Shown piece by piece: positions 13,001 through 24,521 of a DNA stretch of 64,000 nt (position 1 is the first letter of the stretch; every line of letters begins with the position of its first letter). The stretch comes from Meandrina meandrites (taxonomy: Eukaryota; Cnidaria; Anthozoa; Scleractinia; Meandrinidae): NCBI GenBank assembly GCA_963693305.1, contig OY855903.1:24456455-24520454 (forward strand), read 5' to 3'. Position numbers and translations under genes: made by a program. Under the pieces are notes generated by a model that saw only the letters and a program-made list of their open reading frames with translations, searched no databases and was not told the origin of the DNA.

Positions 13001-16000
13001 GTTTCAAAGTGTCAGGCTTGGACAGCGATACCACTGACCCTGTGGAACATTTCCGAAAGGCAAGGGAGGTGTTACTCTGAGGTAGTGGTTTTTATTTTCT
13101 TGGGTCGAACAGGACCGGATTTGTAGAGACAAAGTGCCGTTTTAATTTCCTAATTGCAAGAAGGACTTATAGCTCCCTCCTGGGCGGTTTACACTTCTAA
13201 TTACTACAATGTAACTCAAGTTCAAACATTTACTGCATTTTTGCACAGCTCTCACGGCTAGGGTGACCACCGACCTTGTCCCTGGGCGTTATGAAAAGGT
13301 GTTACTGCTAATGAGTGAATAGGCTGTTCCGGTTATAAGCCCCCCCCCCCCCGCTTATAAGCCCTCCCGGTTATAGGCCCATCTACTTGGAAACAAAAAA
13401 ATGCATCCGGCTATAAGCCCCCCCCCCCCCCCCCCCAAGGATATAAGCCCCCCTATGCTGGATGACAGTACTGAACAGGGCTAAATGTTGCTTTATTATG
13501 ACTGGTGAGGTTAAAAACTTACGATCAACTCTGGCGTGGCTCGTTTCGAAGCGCTTTTTTTTATTCCACTTATAAGCCCCCCGGATATAAGCCCCTCCGT
13601 TTATAAGCCCACCCAAAGACCCTTACGAAGTTGCATAAGCCCAGGGCTTATAACCGGAATTTTACGGTATTTCAACAGCTTCTTGTGAAATAATTGAGTA
13701 TCAAATATATTAACTAGCTTCCTTAATTTCATCGATACTCTTGCATTACGTGTTGCTCCCTTATTGTGACAATTGATGTTAAAGAATATGTTGTATTTCT
13801 GGCCAGCTGTAGTCAGTTACAAACAGTTCGAGGAGAGTTTGAGGCCTTTTGCGTCGCCAAGCGCGAAAAGGACAGATAATGTTGTAATAATGTCGATTGT
13901 TTCGTCTGCTCGAAAATTTGAATGGCTCTATATTTTTTGGAACGTTTCATATATATGCTTTTCTTATTACAATTTTTTTTCAAATCGTAGATTGTGTTTT
14001 TGCATTTGAAAATCTTCTTTTTTGGCGGGGTTTTAACCACCTCGCGTCTATTTCGGAGCTTATCTAATTCCTGGTTTAACGGCAACATTTGCGGTGATAA
14101 AAAACAGACGAAATTTCCCTTTCTCCAGCAATGTTGAGGACTGATTTCAATTCTTCATCTATTGTGGTGCTTTTAAATCGTCGCTTTTGTCATCACTGCA
14201 ATAAATGACATGAAAGGGGTTGATTTTTTACCCAACTGAAGCTGAATGGTGTTTCTCCGATGTACAGAGGATTTTAAGGTAAAAGTTGAGAAGCGGTGAT
14301 TACCGCCAACAAAGAATGCATCTGTCTGCCATATTTTACGACGCATTTTTATCATTTTGGTCAGTGACGACTCTTCCATGGTTATTTTGACATTCTTTGA
14401 GATCGCCACGAGTTCTCCCACCCCACCAACCGGGTTCCTTTCCCTCTTTTGCGCACCTGTCCTCGCATTAGCCAATCTCAAACTTGATTACAGGAAATAT
14501 AATCTATATATTACATCTTCCACCGTAAATGCCCCAAAGTAATGCAAGAGACATATTGACTCAATCCTTTAGGAAACATCGCCTCGAGGTGCGATACCAC
14601 AACACAGACTCCATGTACATCTTATGCAACATTTCGATGATAATGCGGAATCCCTCAGCCCATTCAATTCAAGACATCCTTGTTCCATGGTGCAATCAGG
14701 TTTAGTAATGAAGTATTTCCGGACAGCGCACTGCAATATCTTTTAATTTAGATCACTTGCTTCTCTTCGCAACAACCACGATTCCTTTTTTCTGTCATCT
14801 TTCTGTTGAACACGTGCACGTACCATCTTGGCGGGCATCTTGGCGCGCGCAATCTTTTTTGAATTATTTGCGTATGACTGTAGAGAACAATCTGTGTTTT
14901 CCAACATAGTTGTTAGCTTTTCCGAAAAAAGGCAGCAGTGCACAAACATCGGGAAACCAGTACCGAGCTAAATAACGTCTGCGAAACAAATGTTTATTTC
15001 AAAAATCAGAACAATATTAATACCCTTTCACGCCTCGAGAAAATATTTCTGGACTGATATTGTAAGTTAATTATAGAAATAATTCTCTTTTAGATTCCGT
15101 CAAAATTGCCAAAAATAGTTTTCTCAAGTTTTTAATACAATCTTAATCTTTTTTTAGAGATTTCTTTGTCCTTTCCTGGGGATTTAAATCGATAAATTAA
15201 GACCAAAATAACCATACACCTTAGTACGGCCGCCATGTTGGATTTTCCCAGAATGCAATTCAGGACCTTCAAACAGTATTTTGTTCTGTTTTAGTGATTA
15301 ACTCAAACTTTTACTATTTTATTGAGTAAACTAGTTAATAATCATGTTTCCAATACTGCAAGATGAAATTGAACAAAAATAGACCATAATAGGAGTTGTA
15401 AATTATATCTCAATTTTAGCCTCGTTTTCATGCAGAAGGAGAATTTTATACCCTTAAAAAATCCTACTAAGCTACTCTTTCGTGATTGCTATCAGTTCAA
15501 TTTTGAAACTCCTTCAGATGAACTTTAATCTGATACCATTCACAATTTGTCCCTTTGAATGGTAAGGAAATCTGCTCGGGCCCATGGACTATTTCGAGAG
15601 AATCACTCACGTTAACGTGAAAGTATCAGTAACGATATGTAAAATAGCTGCTGAGGGGGAATATATTTTCAGTTTTCTCAAACGAGATTCTTTGCTTTTT
15701 AAAATGCTCGGCACCCGAACAAAATTGCTTTGACAATGGCGCCGATACTCCGGTTTTCGCCGTTTTCAAACACTTAGAACTTTTTTAGTAAAGTTCCGAA
15801 AAATTTAGTAAATCAGAAGAACACTTGTAAAGTATCAAACTTTGAAAATGAAAACCTTATCTTTGAAGTAGTTTTCTTATTTTTTATGTTTTACCGCGGT
15901 TAAGGTTACTCCAAAATCGGAAATTCGCTGGGACACTGGAACCCATTTCTGCAGATTGTACTACCGTTACCAAGAAATAAAAGCTAACCGCAAGCAAACC

Positions 16001-18121
16001 AGAGTGAAACCAACCGCAAGCAAACCAGAGTGAAACTAACCGCAAGCAAACCGTGAAGTGGAACTAACCGCAAGCAAACCAGAGTGAAACTAACCGCAAG
16101 CAAAACGGAGTAAAACTAACCGCAAGCAAACCAGAGTGGAACTAACCGCAAGCATACCAGAGTGAAACTAACCGGAAGCAAACCAGAGTGAACCTAACCC
16201 CAAGCAAAACGGAGTGGAACTAACGGCAAGCACAATGAAGTGCTTGGGTTCCAGTCTTCCACCTGATTTCTGATTTTGGAGTATCCATACTAGTCAAGAC
16301 CATTTTTGATTGTCGGGTCAAGTCCCAACACCATCTTGGGAACATCATGGTTGATTCGGTGTTTAGATGTTTTGAAAAATAAATTAGTAATAGGAGTTTT
16401 AATTTAACAAAATTATATAATTTACCATAATTGTAGTACCCACTCTAAAATCGCGTACCAAAATACGTCCTTTTTCACGTGGGCTTATAAAGTAATATAT
16501 CAAACACGAGAGACAGTGTTTCATCGGGATATCCAAACACCGAGAAGAGAGTTGAAAATGCGGAGTACTTTTGACGAACTTGAGGTGTTTGGATAGCCGA
16601 TGAAACACTGTCTGGAGTGTTTAATATATCTTCTCAATCGAAACAAAAACTAAGGAGTAAACGGAGGAATAAAATCGTAAAAATCTATGCTATTTAGGAT
16701 CAGATTTCCAAACCACCGTCACCGTCACCGTCAAGTGATTTCCAAACCACCGTCACGGTTCTGATTTCCTTTGTTTATTAATGAGTTTGAGAAGGGGAGA
16801 TAAAACCAAATTGATTGCAAGGCTGATACTATGGGAGAAAGGTGGCCCTCAAGAAGACTAGCTCTGCTAGTTGAAATATTGGCTAATAAATTGTGCCTGT
16901 CTGCCGAAGTACCAGTCTAACTGTTCTTCGTCGCGTAGTCCTCTGTATCCAAACAGTTTTTTATTTCATTTTTTTTTTTTGGGGGGGGGGGGTGGAGAGG
17001 AGTTACATACGGGGGGGGGGTAGTTTCAGATAGAAATTTTCGTTCCTAAAATCTTTGGGTCTTAGTTCTAGTCGGAAGGGATACTGTCTGAAATTTTTTA
17101 TGGCAGTCACTGAAAAATACGACACTGTAAAACTCTCTAAACAATGATATGAAACGCAAATACGAAAAGTTACATTTTACATTAATTATAAGAGCTAGAA
17201 CTGTAATATTCGCTCAAGGCATGGGCTTATATTCGCTAGGGTTTGTTTTTGGAAGTCTTACTTTTTTCGGGGGAGGGTTTTATTTTTGGAGTTTTACGTC
17301 AGGTCTTTTATTCTAAGAAGTGCCATAATTCAGCAAATTATTTTAAATGATTTTTTTCATACCATCCATAGATTCATTATCGCCTCGATGAAGACAAAAA
17401 CTGGGCTTTAAATGAAACTGAACTCAAAAGAGCTTTAGAGGAGGCCAGGCCGCACTGCGTACCGAGAGGCCTGGTGCTGATTAATCCGGGCAACCCAACA
17501 GGTTGGTCCAGTTAAGCTGTTTTACAAATATTTCCCTTATGAACCAGCCTAGTACCCAGGCGTTCCCTTCCCGGCGAGTTCCCGCTGATCGATTTGGCGC
17601 CAAATGTCTTGACGTCACCGAATGACACTGGCACGCCAACCCGTTCCCAGGCCCTTACGTAAGCCTCGCGCTCGCCCGAGAGAGGAGGACAACGCCTAGG
17701 GACTAGGCTGCTTTTCAACAACTTTCCTATTAACGTCTTCACTTCAAACAAACTTTGGGGTTCTGGCGGGATGGGCACTGAGGAGGTGAAGATTCAGTTA
17801 TCATGTCAATTGTCTATTTGCAGGTCAGGTTCTGACGTATGAGAACATTCAACAAGTGATCAAGTTTTGCGCTCGAGAGAAGCTGGTTTTATTTGCCGAT
17901 GAAGTTTATCAAGACAATGTGTACGCTGATGGCGCCCAGTTTCACTCGTGTAAGAAAGTCCTGAGGGACCTGGGAGCAGAGTACAGCACGTTTCAGCTTA
18001 TCTCGCTTCATTCCAGTGCAAAAGGATATACTGGAGAGTAAGACTAATTAACAATTAGACCCGTAGCCCTTGCGGGCTACTGTTCAATAGCCCTTGAGGC
18101 GAAGCCGAATGGGCTATTGAC

Positions 18122-18155
<34 letters not shown>

Positions 18156-18299
18156 TAGTATCACCCAAGTAGTCGGACAGAAAAAGCAACAATAAAGTTA
18201 GCATATGCAAGTTGAAGAAAGATTTATTTGGGAATAAAACGAAAGAAAGCGTCACGAATTTCGCTACTCGATGACTATTACTAATAGTCCTCTAGTAGC

Positions 18300-18334
<35 letters not shown>

Positions 18335-21300
18335 TTAGTTGGGTGATACTAATAACGTACTAGATATCTGTAGACATATAACCTGCAGTTACCTGTAGAC
18401 GTATGAAGCATCAGTTTTTCTGATATCTAACCCATTACGGAGTTATCAGCAGGGTGATATATACCAAAGGGAGCTGATTTCATTAAAAACTAAGCATGAT
18501 TGATAAGTCTTGTAACATTTGTGCCAATTTTTGGCCCAGACAGCCATTTATGCCTTTACCAATATTGGTGCCATATGATGTCGTTTTTTGTGCTTGCAGA
18601 TGCGGTCTTAGAGGTGGATACATTGAGCTGGTAGGATTGAATGACCAAGTCAGGTTTCGAATCAAAACTTATCTGAGCACAAGATCTTGCCCTTCAACAA
18701 TAGGACAGGTACGAAAATATATAAACCTCTCGTTTAATACTCGGGTGAAAAACAAACTTGGCGAAAAACGAAAGGTAGAGAACCAGAGAAAACGCGACAT
18801 CCCCAAAGGTGATGTTTTTTATTTCTCCTTGCTAACAAGTACCAAGACGTGAAAATGAAAATCTCTGCATGTTTACGTGTCGTTGCTCAGTCGCCAGTCG
18901 AAGGGATGAGTAGAAACTTTACGAATGCTTTTATGAAGAGTGCCAAATATAGCGTTTGTTCCACTAACTCTGTGGACTTTCATTCTTTCTTTTTTTTCTT
19001 TCAATCTCACCTTCGACATTTTGTGTTTCTTTTGTCTCTTTCATTGAGCGATTCATTCCTTCTGAATCTAATCTTTCTTTCTTCTTTTCTTAGGCAATCA
19101 TGGGACTCGTTTGCAACCCTCCCAGACCAGGAGAGGAATCTTACGAACGTTTTTTGAAGGTCAGGACTCGGATTCTCAAATCTTTCACTTAAGAACGTCA
19201 ACCAACATGCAGGCTATTGACCATTTGACCATTCATTCATTCATTCCTTGTGATTCGCGATTTATGAAGGTGGACATAGTTTAAAATGGAAGTACTTTGT
19301 CCCCAACACTTCATTAAAAATTTCAGGATTTTCTATTTTTTTTTTCTTTTTCTCGATGTCATGCAGGGCCAGTAGGAGCTATAAGGGTAAAGGACTGTCA
19401 GCCTGCTGGTTTTTGTTTTCACTTATAAGTTGTTTATGACGAGAAATAATTGATAGTACAGTGCTCTTGTCTTTGCCCGTCTGTTTATCCTGCAGGAGAA
19501 AACTATCATACAAGATTCTTACAAGAAGAAAGCAAAGTTGACAACGGAAGTTCTCAACTCAATGGAAGGTGTGGAGTGTAATGAAGTAGAAGGCGCAATG
19601 TACGCGTTTCCGAGGATAACACTGCCACGGAAAGCCATAGAAGAAGCAAAGGTACCAGTTCCTTTTTTTTTCATTATTGCGATCGCGGATGCAAAGGTCT
19701 GGTTACGACACCATTGTTGTAGTGTAGTCTCAAAAGAATATCAGCTTATTTAAGGCGGGGGTAAACGTGAATTTGAGTGAAATTTTAAGAGGTTTGAAGA
19801 AGGGATAGAGGAAAGAAAATAATTTTTGGAACACCACCAGACAGTTGACCCCCACGCAAGAGCACCCGAGGTGGTCAGGGGACTGTTTGGTTGTCCATCT
19901 ACTAATTTTTAACTTCAAATTCTAATTCTAAAATCACGTTAAATCTTTAATATTTGTTATTTCGCCAAATTTTACTAATCCATTGAGAAAAACTATATCT
20001 TCCCAAAAATCACCCAAAACATTGCAAAACACTGCTAAACATAGCTTTGTGAGATGAGCTGAGGGTTTTGGGAATGCTTGAAACGGGAGCGAGATATTCG
20101 CATTAAACCCAAGTAAAGCGGTGGAAAAACGGGCTTCATGCAGGTGTACCCCGCCTTAATGCGGTTTGTCTGAGAATTTAACTGAGAATTCAACTGCTAC
20201 CTTTCCACATACTTTTTCTCGCTCACAATCATTTCATTACTGATGTTATCCTTATAGGTTCACTGCATACCACCAGACGAGTTCTACTGTTGGCAGGCGT
20301 TGGAGAAAACGGGAAGTTACGTGGTTCCAGGGCGCGCATTTGACATGGGTGGCAGCGGTAATCACTACTACTTCCGGTGAGTTTACAAAATAGATATTAT
20401 GTAATAAGTCGAAATCTGTCTCGTCCCCAGACGCCTCTCTTTGGTTGTAACTCGGTGCACTTGGGGGTGTGTAGTGGGCCTGTTGCACTCAAAAGTACAA
20501 ACACACGCGCTTCCTAATTCTCGCCCTTCTCCGACGAAATGCAACGGGGCCTGGGAACGAGGCAGTTGGACGACACTGTTACAAAAGATTTTAGATTGAC
20601 ACTACCATTGGACAGATGCATTCCTATTATCTTGATTGTAGCGTAAATGGTATTGTTATTTTGTTGATATTGTAGATGTTTTAAAATTGTATTTTTTCGA
20701 CTATTTTGCTTGGTACAAGAAAAATGGTAAGAATTGGGGGCATTGGGTTGGCACTCTCTGACCACATTTTTGTATACTCTCAAGGGACTGTTTTAATTTG
20801 TCAAGGGAATACTTTTCGCTGTGGGCGATAAAAAACGTCATTAGATAGGAATGCGTCGGTACTTCTCGATCCCGAAGTGTTATTTTCACGCGTCGCTCGT
20901 CATTTAGCCTGTCTAGCCTTTTGCAAACTAAAGGTAGGTATTTTTCAAAGATCTGTGCTATTCATCGATTGAATCGCTTAGTTTTACATGCTTAAAAGCT
21001 GCTGCGAATCTTCAGACAGGAAAATGGTAATGTACAATATTGCTTCGAACTTAAATGGAATTTTTAGAAAGATCAGTAAAGCCACTTAGTGAAAAATTGA
21101 CTGCAAAAAGCCGTCGGGCTAAAATTAAACTTATGCTTTAGCGTGAATAATACAGGATCTCACGGTTTCAAAAATATGCAGAATTTTGAAGCTTTGATAC
21201 ATTAGTAGCTACATCTTGAAATGAGAATTGATCTAAAACAAAACTTCCTTCAAGTTTCTTTCATTTGCCCAGTTTACGTTTGGAATTTTAGGCTTCTGAA

Positions 21301-22227
21301 GCGTATTGATTTGAAAAGCGCATGGTGACATCTGATATGCAGCGTGCGGCCGACTTACCATCGCGTTGTTGTTTACTTAATAATTGTGTTCAGTTTACGA
21401 CCTTTTACATGCAAAGATTTACTACAGTACTTCGGAAAATGCAAACAAGTATTTTTTTTGTTATTAGTTATAGTGATGGATAGCATAAAAAGCAATCTGA
21501 GTGTCAATTTTATGGAAGGAATTCAGTAGTTTTCCGCTATCTCGCGGCACCATGATTCGCAAATTATTATCCCCAATTACCGCTTTTCGGTACCAAGATA
21601 ATACCACTGGTGGTTAAATAAATGCCAGTGACAGTTGTACAGGATGACAACCTACCTTTCACCAGAGTGTTTTGAACTAGTGTTATATTTTGTAGAAAGA
21701 GTTCGTGTTTTTGCGAGTTGTTAAAATGACGCGCGGATGTGAAGAAATTTTTTTCACCGTCTTCAAGTTTGGTTTCGGATCAATTTATCAAGGTTGATAA
21801 TTAACATTTCAAATCATGAATTGGTCTTTCAGCGTGTCTAGTTGTAATAAACGTTTACTTCAGAAAGGAATTATTTGTCTGAATTTAGTACGCATATGGT
21901 ATATTTTTCCCACTCGCACGTTTGTGTTAAATGCCGTAAAAGAGCCAGGAATTTTTTTGGGGGGGTGGGTGCGCGCTAATAAAAGCCTTCTGGACTGTGA
22001 GTCAATGGGTTTTAATGCATCGCAAATCGCTTTCAATACTAACATTTCCCCAACGCATACTCCATGCAAAATAGTCGAATCTCGAAGAGATCTTTGATTC
22101 TTTATATTTGTTACATGTTGTTTTAATTTGCAGAATAACTATCCTTCCTTCAGAAGACAAGTTCATCCCAATGTTTGAACGCTTGAAAGCCTTTCACCGG
22201 GATTTTATGACGCAGTACAAGGACTGA
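4005..22227 (+). CDS. GPT2-like: Alanine aminotransferase-like gene, copy B (complete, 12 exons, 481 aa)
   Basis: Exons: 4005-4115, 4393-4479, 5929-6037, 9052-9182, 9634-9753, 17372-17501, 17824-18037, 18600-18708, 19094-19159, 19496-19651, 20258-20376, 22134-22227. All junctions are GT..AG, phases agree, and the coding total is 1446 nt. The protein is a fold-type I PLP aminotransferase without a targeting leader, so probably cytosolic. Family marks: VINPF-like start region [55 protein letters not shown], the Schiff-base lysine in HSSAKGYTGECGLRGGY, and the carboxylate arginine in YFRITILPSE. Known reaction of the family: L-alanine + 2-oxoglutarate to pyruvate + L-glutamate. Oddities: the usual ANIGDAQAMG reads HFGNPQGMG, YPLYSA reads YSMYQA, and FGQ..GT.HFR is replaced by FDMGGSGNHYYFR, so substrate range may differ. 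One exon (17824-18037) equals two exons of copy C. Intron 5 is 7.6 kb and repeat-filled. Confidence 0.93.
5602..5868. mobile_element. MITE with CAG(T/G)GG(C/T)GGATCCAG termini
   Basis: An imperfect inverted repeat begins CAGGGGTGGATCCAGG and ends CTGGATCCGCCACTG, with ATTAT on both sides as a possible short target duplication. The inside is G/C-homopolymer rich and non-coding. It lies in intron 2 of ALT copy B, about 60 bp before exon 3. The CAG..CTG ends resemble hAT-type elements, but the family call is inference. Confidence 0.6.
6088..7663. mobile_element. Foldback element with minisatellite terminal inverted repeats
   Basis: A 1576-bp element starts GGGCGTTACTAAACACCGG and ends with the exact reverse complement. 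It is flanked by the perfect direct repeat ATGTACCATG (6078-6087 and 7664-7673), a target-site duplication. Each arm of about 300 bp consists mostly of tandem units around ACCGGAATGA (left) and TCATTCCGGT (right). The arms then continue into matching unique sequence (GACTGGTTTTCAAAAA on the left near 6378, its complement near 7358). The centre (about 6400-7350) has no convincing ORF. A 9-10 bp target duplication with tandem-repeat arms matches Foldback/Mutator-like elements (known of those families). The insertion lies 41 bp downstream of the exon 3 donor of ALT copy B. Confidence 0.88.
8062..8162 (-). mobile_element. tRNA-derived SINE fragment
   Basis: On the - strand there is an A-box-like TGGCCGAGTGGTTTAGGGTG, a stretch resembling an anticodon arm, and a B-box-like GGTTTAACCCC in which the expected TTCGA is degraded. 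No clean acceptor stem forms, so this is a degenerate tRNA-derived SINE head rather than a functional tRNA gene. It lies in intron 3 of ALT copy B. Confidence 0.6.
9492..9600 (+). mobile_element. tRNA-derived SINE
   Basis: A box TAGCTCAGTGGTTAGAGC and B box GGTTCGATTCCC are intact and the ends can pair (GAGTCTC with GGGACTC). The spacing between the 5' stem and the D arm is off by a base or two, and the anticodon loop lacks the invariant U33. I therefore call a SINE head, not a tRNA gene. It ends a few bases before the acceptor of exon 5 of ALT copy B. Just upstream, 9371-9399 and 9438-9466 form a 29-bp imperfect inverted repeat around TTCATATGTG. Confidence 0.65.
9905..10400. mobile_element. 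TTAA-flanked foldback MITE
   Basis: It starts TTAAGGTGGCTGGTA and ends with TACCAGCCACCTTAA. The inverted similarity continues inward through TCAGTTGATGCTACAATAAT (near 9979) and its complement near 10300. TTAA occurs at both ends. The centre carries AAAAATTGGGGGTCGTCGAG followed by CTCGTTTT, a variant of the motif found twice inside the MITE at 801-1462. It is non-coding and lies in intron 5 of ALT copy B. Confidence 0.75.
10401..13326. other. Intronic, repeat-derived DNA of ALT copy B intron 5
   Basis: I see no gene. At 12055-12195 there is a fragment of the same SINE tail that occurs complete and inverted at 52513-52816 (shared GTATAAATGG, GGATTAGCATCC and GGATAAGCTCC). The region near 10988-11050 contains AGTCCATGGGCCC, whose complement appears at 15571-15583 with some further similarity inward. 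This may mark the ends of a degraded 4.6-kb element. Confidence 0.4.
13327..13659. mobile_element. MITE with TTCCGGTTATAAGCCC termini
   Basis: TTCCGGTTATAAGCCC (13327-13342) is exactly inverted at 13644-13659. Further partial copies of the TATAAGCCCC unit occur inside on both strands, interleaved with C homopolymers. There is no coding potential. It lies within intron 5 of ALT copy B. Confidence 0.65.
13660..15981. other. Intronic sequence without recognised features
   Basis: This stretch lies within intron 5 of ALT copy B. I see no exon-like ORF with family similarity. The right end (about 15555-15590) holds the inverted partner of sequence at 10988-11050. Confidence 0.4.
15982..16236 (+). 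repeat. Minisatellite, ~26-bp unit
   Basis: About nine to ten tandem copies of a unit close to CTAACCGCAAGCAAACCAGA followed by GTGAAA, with single-base variants and a few length differences. It lies in intron 5 of ALT copy B and is non-coding. Confidence 0.85.
16494..16631. mobile_element. Short MITE with GATATATTAAACAC-type termini
   Basis: AATATATCAAACACGAGAGA on the left faces its imperfect complement ending GTGTTTAATATATC on the right. CAGTGTTTCATCGG and ATCCAAACACC are also shared between arms. A related copy lies at 34767-34884, in a HEATR3 intron. Confidence 0.65.
17372..17501 (+). other. GPT2-like: Exon 6 of ALT copy B
   Basis: This is the exon that follows the 7.6-kb repeat-filled intron 5, listed separately to fix its position. 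It encodes IHYRLDEDKNWALNETELKR through INPGNPTG, the conserved loop of fold-type I aminotransferases. It is preceded by accatccatag and followed by GTTGGT. Confidence 0.9.
17546..17709. mobile_element. MITE with AGCCTAGT termini
   Basis: The left end AGCCTAGTACCCAGGCGTT pairs with the right end AACGCCTAGGGACTAGGCT (two mismatches). It is 164 bp, GC-rich and non-coding, in intron 6 of ALT copy B, starting 45 bp after the exon 6 donor. Confidence 0.7.
18155..18352. mobile_element. MITE with TTAGTATCACCCAA termini
   Basis: A 14-bp exact inverted repeat, TTAGTATCACCCAA (18155-18168) and TTGGGTGATACTAA (18339-18352), bounds a 198-bp non-coding element. Immediately to the left, 18049-18153 forms another hairpin bounded by CAATTAGACCC and GGGTCTAATTG. 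Both lie in intron 7 of ALT copy B. Confidence 0.7.
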
Positions 22228-24521
22228 CAAAAACTGAAAGCATTTCCTCGTTTCATGTTCTTTGTGTGGATAAAGTATAACTATTCCATTTCATTATTTA
22301 TAAATGTTTCAGAAACTGATCTGAACATTCTAGAGGACGCAATTAAATGCTTTCACTTTTGTTAATTGGTGCGCTTTTTATGAACGTGTCTGTTGAAATT
22401 ACGGGACGTGTTGGTTTACCAGCGACTTTTATTTTCCCGAGGGTATGATCTTCTTTAATTTCACGAGTCTTCAAACGTTCATGACAATGTTTTCTTTGAG
22501 AAAATAAGAATAATTCCTGCATGGCTCATCGCATATCTGTTACCCGAGAGATTGTCAACCGGCCAATTGTGTATTTTGCGAACTCTAAAGAAACGAAAAG
22601 GGAGGGTTGAGCCAATTGTCTAATGCATATACAGTATACCATAAATCCTTTTGAAACTGAACGATGTCTTTTACAGGGCTCATATAATCAGTAGGGGCGT
22701 GTAGAAATCACATTCAAGAGACCCCTACAGGTCACCTGTGAGAAGAACCCCAGGAGGTCCTGAGCGAAAAGATAAAGAACAGCGCTTATTAAACGGTATT
22801 TTGAAGTTCAAAAACCTTGCAAGGCACAGCCTTTCTTCTTCAGGTCACCTGAGAGAAAACCTAAGACCATATGAGAACACCAGTGAGAGAGATCCAAAGA
22901 AGGGGCCTAAGCATTCTCGTCCCCAGAGGCCGCGATCCTTCTGGTCTGCGCCAGGGATCGATTCCTGGCGCAGACCAGAAGGATCGCGGCCTGTGGGGAC
23001 GAGGATGGGGCCTAAGAGGTTAGCGTTACTTTAGAATGGTTACCAAGATAAATTAATAATATTCGTGAGCCAAATAACCAATGTCGGAGAAACATCAAAA
23101 CAAAGTGAAACTCCCTTAACATACTTGGCCGGCACACCCGACATATAACTCTTACTCAGAGCTTATTAAAACTAATACGACACGGCGTGATGACAATTTG
23201 GACAATAATTCATAGAAAGATAGGCACAAAGAAAAGGAAGAAAAAAAGATTGTTTCACAATTTATTACACGGTTACGCCATATTTACAGTATCCTAGCAA
23301 TGAATTATTGCATATTCTCAGATCGGTTTTTTCCCTGGGAGAAAGCACAAACAAAAGCATAAAGCGCAAAAGAACGAACACACTTGTTGTAAAACCTAGT
23401 AACGGAGGTTGGTAACTACCTTAGTGAGACGTTATACTGTCACTGTGCACCCTTTTATCTTCTCTATCCCATTCTATTGTAGTAAAGTTTTGATAATTAT
23501 CAACTACAGTCAGGTTTCGTACAAAAAATCGCAACCTTTTTTCCAGGACTTATCAAGGACCAAATTGAATTTTCAAGGACCACCTACCACCTTTCACCTA
23601 TGATATATAAATGAAACATTCCCAGTCCAAGCTGACAGGTTCAGTTCTAAGGCTTCAAGTGTTTGCTCCATCTCCTTCTCTGCATTTTTCAGTTCACTTG
23701 TCTTTTCTCGTTATTAACTGCTTTTACAACCGTGTTTTACAGTGTTTGAAATTGCTTTACACAGGAAAAGAATATCCAAAGTCTATGCACAGCAAATTGG
23801 TTTCGATGCCACTACATTTAAACTTGAAAAAAACTCAAGGACTTTTCAAGGAATTACACAGAAATTTAAGGACTTTTCAAGGACTCCCATTAAAATTAAA
23901 GGACTTTTCAAGACTGTGCGAACCCTGTACAGTTGACCCTCCTACAGACAGAAAATTGGCAACGCCTAAGTGTCTCCTTGTGAAATGTGCCTTTACTATA
24001 CAGGTTCGACAGAATGCACGGTAATTTAATTATGCCATAGTTTTGATCCAGCTAATGGGAAGTGAAGCACGGGAATGGATCGCCACTGAAGTACGGTGGC
24101 ACAAGAACGTCATACTATTGTTGTGCCGGTGCGTTAAATTGGAGAATACGTATGTTAGGTATTTTTCCTTAAAACTAACTATCGGTTCCCTTATCTCTCT
24201 CAGTTGTTTAAAAGTTAAAAGTAACTCAAATAGAGCGCTAAACTTTCTAGTTGATGCTAAGCAAAATATATCTCTGGCCATTTAAGCCGGTGTCCGTAGT
24301 GTCGTGGTTCAGTTCCCGCACGACGCCTAGACCATGGTGATTCCGGTTCCCGCACATGTCAAACTTTTCATAGAGGTTAAACAAGTGGTCAATACAAGTT
24401 TGGCCGGTTTCAGAACAGCTGTATTAATACACAGCACCGTAGCAAGGGAATAAGGCAGCTGAATATCACCTGCCTCGAGCTGGATTTACGGGAAGTGGGT
24501 TGGCCCGTTAGTGCAACATTG
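22228..24521. other. Convergent intergenic region between ALT copy B and HEATR3
   Basis: It holds the 3' ends of both genes, a 96-bp palindromic MITE (22912-23007), and near 23540-23920 several copies of a degenerate AAGGACTTTTCAAGGA motif. I see no additional gene and no clear canonical AATAAA for either transcript. Confidence 0.5.
22912..23007. mobile_element. 96-bp palindromic MITE with 9-bp target duplication
   Basis: Near-perfect arms run from CATTCTCGTCCCCAGAGGCC inward to GCGCCAGG and back. I see two mismatches in the arms, around a short GATCGATT centre. GGGCCTAAG occurs directly on both sides (22903-22911 and 23008-23016). A 9-bp target duplication is typical of Mutator-like elements. 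Confidence 0.8.

Noticed and set aside
10985..15590. Possible 4.6-kb element bounded by inverted AGTCCATGGGCCC sequences
   Set aside because: Only short blocks match and no target duplication or coding content was found. Kept as a note in the intron description rather than called.
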